From an uncultured Campylobacter sp. (GTDB taxonomy: Bacteria > Campylobacterota > Campylobacteria > Campylobacterales > Campylobacteraceae): 16,468 nucleotides of DNA. Of this stretch, positions 5,637-11,872 are shown piece after piece. The first letter of the stretch is position 1, and the number at the start of each line of letters is the position of its first letter. A program made the translations under genes and the position numbers. The DNA is taken from positions 1 through 16,468 of the forward strand of contig NZ_CALKTQ010000120.1 in assembly GCF_937997465.1 (NCBI RefSeq), read 5' to 3'. The notes beneath the pieces were generated by a model. That model saw nothing but the letters and a program-made list of their open reading frames with translations. It made no database searches and had not been told where the DNA came from.

Positions 5637-6089
5637 ATGAAAAGATATATAGTCGCTTCTTTGCTACTCTGCGGCCTACTAAACGCAGAGGCGTTAAGTC
5701 CTACGTGCTACCGAGATAACGATAAAAACGTAGTGGTATGTAGCGACAAAAAGCTGGGAAGACTAATGTGGCAAGATGAGAATCAAAATTTTAAAGGAAC
5801 GTGGGAGCAGGCGCAGGAATACTGCAAGCTAGTAAACCTAGCCGGATACAAAGACTGGCGGCTACCTACGAGAGTGGAGCTACTAAGCATAGCGGATAAG
5901 AGTAGGTATGACCCCGCTCTAAATACCGCTTTTAAATACATAGCAGACTCCGACTATCCATGGTACTGGAGCCAGACTATATACGCCAGCTTCTCGTCTG
6001 GCGCGTGGGTCGTGGATTTCAGGGACGGCGGTGCTAACTGGGGCGGCGTTTCTAGTCGCTACTTCGTGCGGTGCGTGAGAAACGATTGA
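5637..6089 (+). CDS. Exported DUF1566 (Lcl C-terminal, C-type-lectin-like) protein, copy 2
   Basis: This 150-residue paralogue of the preceding gene has a typical signal peptide, with cleavage likely near residue 17-19 (LLNAEA). It has the same domain plan: LMWQD at 43-47, EYC at 61-63, DWRLPTRVELLSI at 73-85, YWSQTIYA at 110-117 and YFVRCVR at 142-148. Cys63 and Cys147 match the cysteine pair of copy 1, and Cys24 and Cys35 are extra. AAAGGA lies 7 bases before the ATG, and the pair is probably co-transcribed. The front two thirds of the two genes differ in the ordinary way, with many silent changes. The last 92 aligned bases do not: silent sites are almost fixed and changes are almost all amino-acid changing. 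That contrast makes the 3' end a separate evolutionary module. Ligand unknown. Confidence 0.88.
   Translation: MKRYIVASLLLCGLLNAEALSPTCYRDNDKNVVVCSDKKLGRLMWQDENQNFKGTWEQAQEYCKLVNLAGYKDWRLPTRVELLSIADKSRYDPALNTAFKYIADSDYPWYWSQTIYASFSSGAWVVDFRDGGANWGGVSSRYFVRCVRND
5985..6076 (+). repeat. Candidate DGR variable repeat, copy 2
   Basis: The partner of 5502-5593. Variable residues are Ser118, Phe119, Gly122, Val125, Asp127, Asp130, Gly132, Asn134, Gly136, Ser140 and Tyr142, in the same register as copy 1. Fixed codons between them, such as GCGTGG, TTCAGG and GGCGTTTCT, are identical at every base. No third copy that could serve as a template is visible in the window. Confidence 0.6.
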
Positions 6090-6389
6090 TTTGGCGGGTT
6101 ATGCGCCTTAAATTTGTTTTTTATAGTTAAATTTGAGGCTGAAATTTGATGAGCCGAATTTTATTTAAACTTGCGACTCGTAAATTTTGCGAGGCCAAAA
6201 TTTATGAGCGTTAAAAATTTGCTCGTAAATTTGCCGGCGTTTTTAAGATGCGGGTTTTGGCTAAATCCGGTCAAATTTATGGTTACGTCTATGCGTGAGC
6301 AAAATCTGTCAAATTTGCCGTCAAATTCGGGCGCAAGCAAAATCCGCGCCAAAGCTTGCAAAATCAAGCGAGGCTTTAGAAATTTTACG
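6090..6389. other. Intergenic region without a convincing gene
   Basis: About 300 bases filled with AAATTT and CAAATTT words on both strands. Short ORFs are open here on each strand, but none has a ribosome binding site or a recognisable product, and their residues mostly reflect the repeated word. Just after the upstream stop codon, GGCG and CGCC around a short loop precede a T-rich run near 6116-6122, a possible weak terminator. Confidence 0.55.
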
Positions 6390-6395
6390 TATAAT
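6390..6395 (+). promoter_or_regulatory. -10 box of ccoI
   Basis: TATAAT lies 33 bp upstream of the ccoI ATG at 6429, preceded by an AT-rich stretch without a clear -35. The ribosome binding site of ccoI itself is weak (purine-rich GAAAGAAAAAAG). Confidence 0.5.
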
Positions 6396-6428
6396 CTAAA
6401 ATCTTAAAACGAAAGAAAAAAGTAATCG

Positions 6429-8831
6429 ATGGGCAAATTTAAGTGCGCGCATTGTAGGGGCGAATTTGAGCGCGAGGCGCTGATAGAACGCGGCGGGGAG
6501 CTGTTTTGCTGCGAGGGGTGCGCGGGAGTTTACGAGATACTTAACGCAAGCGGGCTAGGTGAGTTTTACGAAAGGCTTGGTAAAACTACGCTAAATCCTG
6601 CCCGGGGCGCAAAAAACGCGGCGCAAAAGTCGCAAGAGGACCTCGCGGCTGTTTATCAAAACTACGTCAAAAACGAGAACGGATTTAATAAAATCTCGCT
6701 CATCATCGAGGGTATCCACTGCTCGGCTTGTATCTGGCTAAACGAGAAGGTTTTATTTGCACAGAAGGGAATTTTAGAGGTAAATATAAACTCGGTTAAT
6801 AACAAAGCCCTCATCGTCTGGGACGAAAAAGAGATAAATTTGGCCCAAATTTTCGCCCTCGTCCGCTCCATCGGCTTTGAGCCCTACCCATACGACGCGC
6901 AGGCTCAGGAGCACAGGCTCGCTCTGCAAAAGCGCGAGTTTTACGCGAGGCTGCTGGTGGGCATTTTTTGCACGATGAACATCATGTGGCTGGCCGTCGC
7001 GCAGTACGGCGGCTACTTCACGGGCATGCGCGCCGACGTGCGCTCTATCATAAATTTCGCCGAATTTATCCTCGCTACGCCGGTGCTTTTTTATACGGGA
7101 AGCGGGTTTTTTAGGGGCGCTTGGGCGGCACTAAAAAACAAAACGCAAAATATGGATAGCCTCATCGTTACGGGCACGCTAGCAGCTTATATTTTCTCGA
7201 TATACTCGATGTTTTCGCGGCAAGGAGAGGTGTATTTTGACTCGGTTGTGATGATAATCACTTTCGTATTTATCGGCAAATATCTGGAAATTTTAAGCAA
7301 GAAAAAAGCCGCCGACACGCTCGATAATCTAAACTCGCTAAATTTAAACTCAGTTAGCGTCAAAAACGGCGACGAAATAACTCTAAAAAGCGCGCAGGAG
7401 GTGAGGGTGGGCGAGCTCGTGGTCGTGAGAGCTGGCGAGCGCGTGCTGCTAGACGGCATCGTTATCAGCGGCGCGGCGAGCTTTGATCTATCTAGCCTTA
7501 GCGGCGAGAGCGCGCCCGCGTATCTGAGCGCGAAAGAGGGCGAAAACGAGATAAAAAGCGGCTCTGTGTGCGTGGACGGTACGCTGGTTTATGAGGTCGG
7601 CGCCGTGTTTAGCGAGTCGGTGCTGGCGCGTATCATAAATCTGCTCGAAACCGCCGCAGCCAAAAAGCCGCGTATTCAGGCGCTCGCAGACGCTATCGCG
7701 GCTAGGTTTTCGGCTGCTATCACGGCGCTGGCTCTAGCTACGTTTGCGTTTTGGTTCTGGCGAACGGGCGAGCTCTCCGCCGCGCTCATCGTCGCGATCT
7801 CGGTCGTGGTGATCTCGTGCCCCTGCGCGCTGGGGCTTGCTACGCCCGTTAGCACGCTCGTTGCGCTTGGAGCGGGCTTTAGGCGCGGGATACTTTTTAA
7901 AGAAACGCGCATCATCGAAAGCCTCGCCAAATGCGATACGGCCGTGTTTGATAAGACCGGCACGCTCACGTCGGGGCGGCTTAAGGTGAGTAAATTTACG
8001 CACGCGGGCAAATTTGACGCAAGCGCGCTTTTTTCGCTGGTTAGCGGCTCGGATCATCCCGTTAGTCGCGCCGTCGGCGAGTACCTGCGCGCAAATTTTA
8101 AGGATTTAAAACTTTTAGAGTTAGGCGGCTTTGAAAATATCGCAGCACGCGGCACGCAGGCTAAATTTGGCGGCATAAATCTAGCGGGCGGGAACGAAAA
8201 ATTTATGCGCGAGCTTGGGCTTTATAACGGCGAAGCCGTGCGTGGCACTTGTTATTTTTTTGCCGAGGGCGGGCAGATCGCGGCGGTATTTGAGCTAGAA
8301 GAGAGCCTAAAAGATGGCGCCAAAGAGTGCGTAGCCGCGCTAAAAAACGCCGGTATGCGCGTAGCGATGCTAACGGGCGATAACGAATACGCCGCAAAGC
8401 GCGTAGCAGAGGGGCTTGGCATCGAGGGAACGGTCGCAAACGCTCTGCCTACGGACAAGGCCGCCTACGTAGAGAGAGTTGCGCAGCAGGGGCGAAACGT
8501 GCTGATGATAGGCGACGGGATCAACGACGCCGCCGCGCTAGCGCTCTCAAGCGTGGCCGTGTGCATGGGCAGCGGAGCGGCCGTGAGTATCGCAAAAAGC
8601 GACGTCGTGCTAATGAGAGATGACCCAGCCTCGCTAGCGGCTGCTGTAGCGCTCGCGCGCAAAACCTACTGCATCGTGCGGCAAAATTTGGCCTTTTCGC
8701 TCGTTTATAACGCCGTGACGATACCGTTAGCTATGGCCGGCTACGTAGCGCCGGCAGTGGCCGCGCTATCGATGTCGCTAAGCTCGGTCGCGGTCGTGCT
8801 AAACGCGATGCGGGCTAGGAGCGAGCGATGA
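6429..8831 (+). CDS. ccoI: Copper-translocating P1B-type ATPase CcoI, cbb3 oxidase assembly
   Basis: An inner-membrane P1B ATPase, 800 residues. The N-terminus has a Cys-rich module (Cys6, Cys9, Cys27, Cys28, Cys31) of the type seen in FixI/CcoI proteins. A heavy-metal-associated domain follows with HCSAC at 97-101. Membrane helices start near 172. The actuator motif SGES is at 358-361, the metal-channel CPC at 464-466, the phosphorylated DKTGT at 508-512 (Asp508), the HP motif at 543-544, TGDN at 649-652 and GDGIND at 695-700. The N-terminal Cys module and the immediate overlap with a ccoS-type gene point to the CcoI/FixI branch, which supplies copper to the CcoN subunit of cbb3 oxidase, rather than to the CopA detoxification branch. 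The stop overlaps the next start (ATGA). All catalytic residues are present. Confidence 0.93.
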   Translation: MGKFKCAHCRGEFEREALIERGGELFCCEGCAGVYEILNASGLGEFYERLGKTTLNPARGAKNAAQKSQEDLAAVYQNYVKNENGFNKISLIIEGIHCSACIWLNEKVLFAQKGILEVNINSVNNKALIVWDEKEINLAQIFALVRSIGFEPYPYDAQAQEHRLALQKREFYARLLVGIFCTMNIMWLAVAQYGGYFTGMRADVRSIINFAEFILATPVLFYTGSGFFRGAWAALKNKTQNMDSLIVTGTLAAYIFSIYSMFSRQGEVYFDSVVMIITFVFIGKYLEILSKKKAADTLDNLNSLNLNSVSVKNGDEITLKSAQEVRVGELVVVRAGERVLLDGIVISGAASFDLSSLSGESAPAYLSAKEGENEIKSGSVCVDGTLVYEVGAVFSESVLARIINLLETAAAKKPRIQALADAIAARFSAAITALALATFAFWFWRTGELSAALIVAISVVVISCPCALGLATPVSTLVALGAGFRRGILFKETRIIESLAKCDTAVFDKTGTLTSGRLKVSKFTHAGKFDASALFSLVSGSDHPVSRAVGEYLRANFKDLKLLELGGFENIAARGTQAKFGGINLAGGNEKFMRELGLYNGEAVRGTCYFFAEGGQIAAVFELEESLKDGAKECVAALKNAGMRVAMLTGDNEYAAKRVAEGLGIEGTVANALPTDKAAYVERVAQQGRNVLMIGDGINDAAALALSSVAVCMGSGAAVSIAKSDVVLMRDDPASLAAAVALARKTYCIVRQNLAFSLVYNAVTIPLAMAGYVAPAVAALSMSLSSVAVVLNAMRARSER

Positions 8832-9040
8832 GCGGGGCGGTCGTGGCGATGATGATCGGGGTCTCGACGCTGCTAGGCGCATGCGGACTGGCGGCGCTGC
8901 TGTGGGGGCTCAAAACCAGGCAGTTTGACGACGAGCGAAAGTTTTTGGACGGGACGAAATTTGACGACGAAGACGCGCTAAACGACGCCTATGAGCTGGA
9001 ACTGCGTCGTAAAGAAAAGGGCTATAAGTCGCCTGAGTGA
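8828..9040 (+). CDS. ccoS: CcoS-type cbb3 oxidase maturation protein
   Basis: A 70-residue single-pass membrane protein: hydrophobic segment about 5-27, then the CcoS signature LLWGLKTRQFDDERKFL at 24-40 and an acidic, soluble C-terminus. CcoS is known to be required for correct cofactor insertion in cbb3-type cytochrome oxidases. The ATG overlaps the stop of ccoI by 4 bp (ATGA), implying translational coupling. The charged tail after residue 45 is longer than in the smallest CcoS proteins, but the core motif is clear. Confidence 0.88.
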   Translation: MSGAVVAMMIGVSTLLGACGLAALLWGLKTRQFDDERKFLDGTKFDDEDALNDAYELELRRKEKGYKSPE

Positions 9041-9472
9041 GTATTTTTGTTTAAATTTAGCAGAAATCGTGCGGGCAAATTTGACGGATAGTGGGTTTAA
9101 ATTTGAGCGGATAAATTTGCGCAAGAATTTGAAGCAGAGCAAATTTGGAGCTAAATTTGCCGCTTTAAAACTACTCTATAAGGTAGCAAATCTGAGTGAA
9201 AATTTTAAAAAGTGGCTTAAAATCGATCTAGTCAGTGCGACTACGGCAAATTTGACGTTTGTGCGGCTAAAATCGGTGAGCGAGGGTTAAATTTCATTCA
9301 AGGGTTTGGTTGTGTAGCGGCGTCAAATTTGACTCAAATTTTGCGAGCCTTTGCGCCTATTAAAATTATTCTTTCTAAATAGTGGCAAAAGCTCAAATTT
9401 AAAGTCAAATTTGAGCCAGTCGCGGGATTTTTGAGATTTTTGCAGAGATCGTTTGAAATCTACTCGTAAAGA
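9041..9472. other. Intergenic region between convergent ccoS and cytochrome genes
   Basis: About 430 bases with no convincing gene. It is dense in AAATTTG and CAAATTT words. A short open frame at 8991-9290 overlaps ccoS, has no ribosome binding site, and is largely the translation of this repeated word. The clearest structure is the inverted repeat at 9391-9416. Confidence 0.6.
9391..9416. terminator. Symmetric hairpin between convergent genes, possible bidirectional terminator
   Basis: GCTCAAATTT at 9391-9400 is exactly complementary to AAATTTGAGC at 9407-9416, giving a 10-bp stem and 6-base loop. It lies between ccoS and the minus-strand cytochrome gene. U-runs are weak on both sides, so efficiency is uncertain. 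Confidence 0.4.
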
Positions 9473-9775
9473 TTATTTTAAGCTATCGATATACTCGCTA
9501 ACCGCCGTCATATCCTCGTCGCTTAGGTTTTTGGCGTGTAGTTGCATGACCTTGCCCATGCCGAAGTTGTTGTTTGAGCCGTCTTTGTAGCCCTGTAGCG
9601 CTTTTATGCGGTCTTCTTTGCTAATGCTAGTTAGCGCAGGCACTTTGTTTGCGTATTTTACGTCCGCTTTTTCGCCGTGACAGGCTGAACATTTTTTGTA
9701 AATAGCTGCGCCGTCGGCCGCAAGTAGAGATAAATTTAGCGCCAAAACGGCGGTTGCAATGTGATAGATTTTCAT
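9473..9775 (-). CDS. Periplasmic class I cytochrome c553, copy 1
   Basis: A small monohaem electron carrier, 100 residues. A signal peptide occupies about residues 1-20 (cleavage near LLA-A-D), the haem site CSACH is at 29-33, and Met73 or Met77 is the likely distal axial ligand in the GMGKVM stretch. The C-terminal helix LSDEDMTAVSEYIDSL completes the class I fold. Cytochromes of this size in epsilonproteobacteria pass electrons from the bc1 complex to cbb3 oxidase, which fits the adjacent ccoI-ccoS. ATG at 9775 has AAAAAGGA 6 bases upstream, and TATAAT on the minus strand at 9813-9808. It is a paralogue of the next gene, and has its own promoter. Confidence 0.92.
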   Translation of the reverse strand: MKIYHIATAVLALNLSLLAADGAAIYKKCSACHGEKADVKYANKVPALTSISKEDRIKALQGYKDGSNNNFGMGKVMQLHAKNLSDEDMTAVSEYIDSLK

Positions 9776-9780
9776 CTTTC

Positions 9781-9826
9781 GTCCTTTTTGATAGAAATTT
9801 AGACGAGATTATAGCCCTAAAAGCTT
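9781..9826 (-). repeat. Duplicated cytochrome promoter-leader, copy 1
   Basis: On the minus strand this contains AGCTTTTA, CTATAAT (-10 at 9813-9808), then TATCAAAAAGGA as the ribosome binding region. The same string of elements in the same order and nearly the same spacing precedes copy 2 of the cytochrome gene, so the promoter was duplicated with the coding region or the two have been kept alike. Confidence 0.55.
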
Positions 9827-9890
9827 AAAAGAAAAGAAATTTTATAAAAAAGTTACTAAAATGAAGCGCGAAATGAAAAGCAGAGAAAAA

Positions 9891-9912
9891 TCGGCGGAAA
9901 AAGTTCCGCCGA
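9891..9912 (-). terminator. Rho-independent terminator of cytochrome copy 2
   Basis: TCGGCGGAA at 9891-9899 and TTCCGCCGA at 9904-9912 form a perfect 9-bp GC-rich stem with a 4-base loop. On the minus strand it is followed directly by TTTTT. It lies just past the stop codon of the 9919-10224 gene and should separate it from copy 1. Confidence 0.85.
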
Positions 9913-9918
9913 AAAGGG

Positions 9919-10224
9919 TTATTTTAGAGTAGGGATGTACTCTGAAAGAGCGGCGATATCCTCGTCGTTAAGACCTTTTGCTAGAGGTTTCATCATTGCA
10001 GAAGACTTAAATTTATCCAAGCTGCCCTCTTTGTAGCCTTTTAAAGCCTCAGCGATCTCTTCTTTTGAAAGCGTGTTAAGCGCAGGAACTTTATTTAGAT
10101 ACACTTTTTCCGCTTTCGGTCCGTGACAGGCTGCGCATTTTTTGTAAAGAGTTGCGCCGTCAGCGGCAAATAGGCTGCCTGCTAGCAATGCGGCTGCACC
10201 TGAAACAATGATAAGCTTTTTCAT
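9919..10224 (-). CDS. Periplasmic class I cytochrome c553, copy 2
   Basis: A 101-residue monohaem cytochrome paralogous to the previous gene. The signal peptide runs to about residue 20 (GSLFA-A), the haem motif CAACH is at 30-34, Met77 or Met78 in SAMMKP is the candidate axial ligand, and the C-terminal helix is LNDEDIAALSEYIPTL. The start is ATG 10224, with AAGGA 7 bases upstream; a TTG two codons earlier (10230) lies too close to that site and is rejected. A TATAAT lies upstream at 10261-10256. This copy is closer to the typical c553 pattern around the methionine and probably is the ancestral donor to cbb3 oxidase; copy 1 is the extra gene. Partner assignment is inferred from context. Confidence 0.93.
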   Translation of the reverse strand: MKKLIIVSGAAALLAGSLFAADGATLYKKCAACHGPKAEKVYLNKVPALNTLSKEEIAEALKGYKEGSLDKFKSSAMMKPLAKGLNDEDIAALSEYIPTLK

Positions 10225-10230
10225 TTTCAA

Positions 10231-10273
10231 TCCTTTTTGATAAAATTGTAGGCGTATTATAGTCTTAAAAGCT
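10231..10273 (-). repeat. Duplicated cytochrome promoter-leader, copy 2
   Basis: The minus strand reads AGCTTTTAAGACTATAAT, then after a short spacer TATCAAAAAGGA. It matches 9781-9826 at most positions, including the bases flanking the -10 and the ribosome binding site. Confidence 0.55.
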
Positions 10274-10351
10274 AAATTTTACATTATTTTTTTATATTAG
10301 TTTATACTGCGGCGCGGACGGCGATTTTCATTTAAATTTAGCTTTTTTTTG

Positions 10352-10357
10352 TATAAT
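10352..10357 (+). promoter_or_regulatory. -10 box of the heptose operon
   Basis: TATAAT ends only 7 bases before the gmhB ATG at 10365, which places the predicted transcription start at or next to the A of the ATG. There is no ribosome binding site between, so the mRNA may be leaderless. Confidence 0.5.
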
Positions 10358-10364
10358 TTTCGAC

Positions 10365-10889
10365 ATGGATAAAACAGGGTTTAAAACGGCGTCCAAAAAG
10401 GCGCTATTTCTTGATCGCGACGGCGTGATAAACGAGGATGCGGGCTATGTTTATAGACGCGAGGATTTCGTTTTTAAAGATGGCATTTTTGAAGCCTTAC
10501 GCAAATTTGCGCAGGCAGGCTACGCGCTAGTCGTGGTGACGAATCAATCAGGCATCGGGCGAGGCTACTACACGCTAGAGCAGTTTGACGAGCTTTGCGG
10601 CTTTATGCTGGGCGAGTTTGAAAAAGAGGGCGTAAAGATAGAGAAAATTTACTTTTGTCCGCATGCTCCGGAGGCTGATTGCCTTTGCCGTAAACCAAAG
10701 CCGGGCATGCTGCTAAATGCCGCAAATGAGCTAAATATCGACCTTGCGCGCTCAATCATGATAGGCGACAAGGATAGCGACGTGCAGGCCGGGCAGAGTG
10801 CCGGCGTCGGGATAAATTTAAAGCTGGACGACCAGCTAAAAAGCGTGGCTGAGGCGCTAGAGTTTTTAAAAAAAGAAGGAAAAATATGA
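10365..10889 (+). CDS. gmhB: D-glycero-beta-D-manno-heptose 1,7-bisphosphate 7-phosphatase
   Basis: A HAD-superfamily cytoplasmic phosphatase that removes the C7 phosphate in ADP-heptose synthesis. In 174 residues it shows FLDRDG at 15-20 (nucleophile Asp17, acid/base Asp19), TNQSGIGRG at 59-67, the zinc loop Cys98-x-His100 ... Cys106-x-Cys108 typical of GmhB, KPKPG at 110-114 and GDKDSD at 134-139. It is the first gene of gmhB-hldD-hldE-gmhA; its stop overlaps the next ATG (ATGA). ATG 10365 is the only plausible start, since no other Met occurs before the catalytic motif, yet it has no ribosome binding site and lies 7 bases from a TATAAT. Other sources of upstream transcription are not excluded. 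Function is secure from the zinc loop and neighbours. Confidence 0.95.
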   Translation: MDKTGFKTASKKALFLDRDGVINEDAGYVYRREDFVFKDGIFEALRKFAQAGYALVVVTNQSGIGRGYYTLEQFDELCGFMLGEFEKEGVKIEKIYFCPHAPEADCLCRKPKPGMLLNAANELNIDLARSIMIGDKDSDVQAGQSAGVGINLKLDDQLKSVAEALEFLKKEGKI

Positions 10890-11872
10890 AGGATATAAAA
10901 AAGGTCGTGATAACGGGCGCAGCGGGCTTTATCGGCTCAAATTTGGCGCATTATTTTGATGAAAATTTAAAAGACGTAGAAGTGCTCGCCGTGGATAAAT
11001 TTAGAAGCGACGAGAAATTTAGCAACGGTAATCTAAAAAGCTTCGGGCATTTTAAAAATTTGCTCGGCTTTTCGGGCGAAATTTACGAGGGCGACATAAA
11101 CTGCGCTAAAACGCTAGCTATGATCGAAAAATTCGCCCCCGACGCGATCTATCACGAGGCGGCGATCTCGGATACCACGGTAACCGAGCAAGGCGAGCTA
11201 ATGAGGACTAATCTAAATAGCTTTAAAGATCTGCTAGATATCTGCGAAAAAACGGGCGCGCGCATGATATACGCAAGCTCGGGCGCCACATACGGCAACG
11301 CAAAAAGCCCGCAAAGAGTGGGCGAATGCGAAGCGCCAAATAACGTTTACGGCTTTTCAAAGCTAAAAATGGACGATCTAGGACGAAAATACGCCAAAAA
11401 AGGCGTAGCGGTCGTGGGGCTTAGATATTTTAACGTCTACGGCGCTAGGGAGTTTTATAAAAACAAGACCGCCTCGATGGTGCTGCAGTTTGGTCTGCAA
11501 ATTTTGAGCGGGAAAAATCCGCACCTCTTTGAGGGTAGCGATAAAATAAAGCGCGACTTCGTCTATATAAAAGACATCGTGCAGGCAAACTTGCTCGCTC
11601 TAAACGCTGCTAGCGGCGTGTATAACGCAGCTACCGGCACGGCAAGAAGCTTCCAGGAGATAGTAGATATCTTGCAGCGAGAGCTGGGATCGAATTTGCC
11701 TTGCGAATACATCCCAAACCCATACGCGCGCTCATATCAGTTCCATACGCAAGCCGACATCGAGCCGACTAAAAAGGCGCTGGGATACGAGCCTAAATTT
11801 AGCCTAGAAGAGGGCATAAAAGACTACGCAGCCGAGATAAAAAGGATATACGAGGAAGAGATAAATGCGTGA
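10886..11872 (+). CDS. hldD: ADP-L-glycero-D-manno-heptose 6-epimerase
   Basis: A short-chain-dehydrogenase-type epimerase that turns ADP-D,D-heptose into ADP-L,D-heptose. In 328 residues the nucleotide-binding GAAGFIGSN is at 11-19, HEAAISDTT at 90-98, the active-site segment YASSGATYG at 129-137, and the catalytic pair Tyr155-GFS-Lys159 lies in NVYGFSKLK. LRYFNVYGAREFYKNK at 179-194 is a strong HldD-type match. AAGAAGGA lies 5 bases before the ATG, which itself overlaps the gmhB stop by 4 bp. The last 8 bp overlap hldE. Length and motifs are normal. Confidence 0.95.
   Translation: MKDIKKVVITGAAGFIGSNLAHYFDENLKDVEVLAVDKFRSDEKFSNGNLKSFGHFKNLLGFSGEIYEGDINCAKTLAMIEKFAPDAIYHEAAISDTTVTEQGELMRTNLNSFKDLLDICEKTGARMIYASSGATYGNAKSPQRVGECEAPNNVYGFSKLKMDDLGRKYAKKGVAVVGLRYFNVYGAREFYKNKTASMVLQFGLQILSGKNPHLFEGSDKIKRDFVYIKDIVQANLLALNAASGVYNAATGTARSFQEIVDILQRELGSNLPCEYIPNPYARSYQFHTQADIEPTKKALGYEPKFSLEEGIKDYAAEIKRIYEEEINA

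Noticed and set aside
5607..6110. DGR-type hairpin just downstream of the variable repeats
   Set aside because: After copy 1 there is none; after copy 2 only a 4-bp GGCG/CGCC stem occurs, which is too weak to count as the known structure.
6161..6407. Open frames on both strands between the DUF1566 genes and ccoI
   Set aside because: Both arise from AAATTT-rich DNA, have no ribosome binding site and no recognisable product, and they overlap the ccoI promoter region.
4986..6428. A template repeat or reverse transcriptase for the suspected DGR near the DUF1566 genes
   Set aside because: No third copy of the 92-base segment, no adenine-rich version of it, and no reverse-transcriptase-like frame is seen on either strand in the window.
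8991..9290. A 99-codon open frame overlapping the end of ccoS
   Set aside because: It has no ribosome binding site, overlaps the better supported ccoS in another frame, and its residues mainly translate repeated AAATTTG words.
10225..10230. TTG start two codons upstream of the cytochrome copy 2 ATG
   Set aside because: The AAGGA site is at proper spacing for the ATG at 10224 and too close to the TTG.
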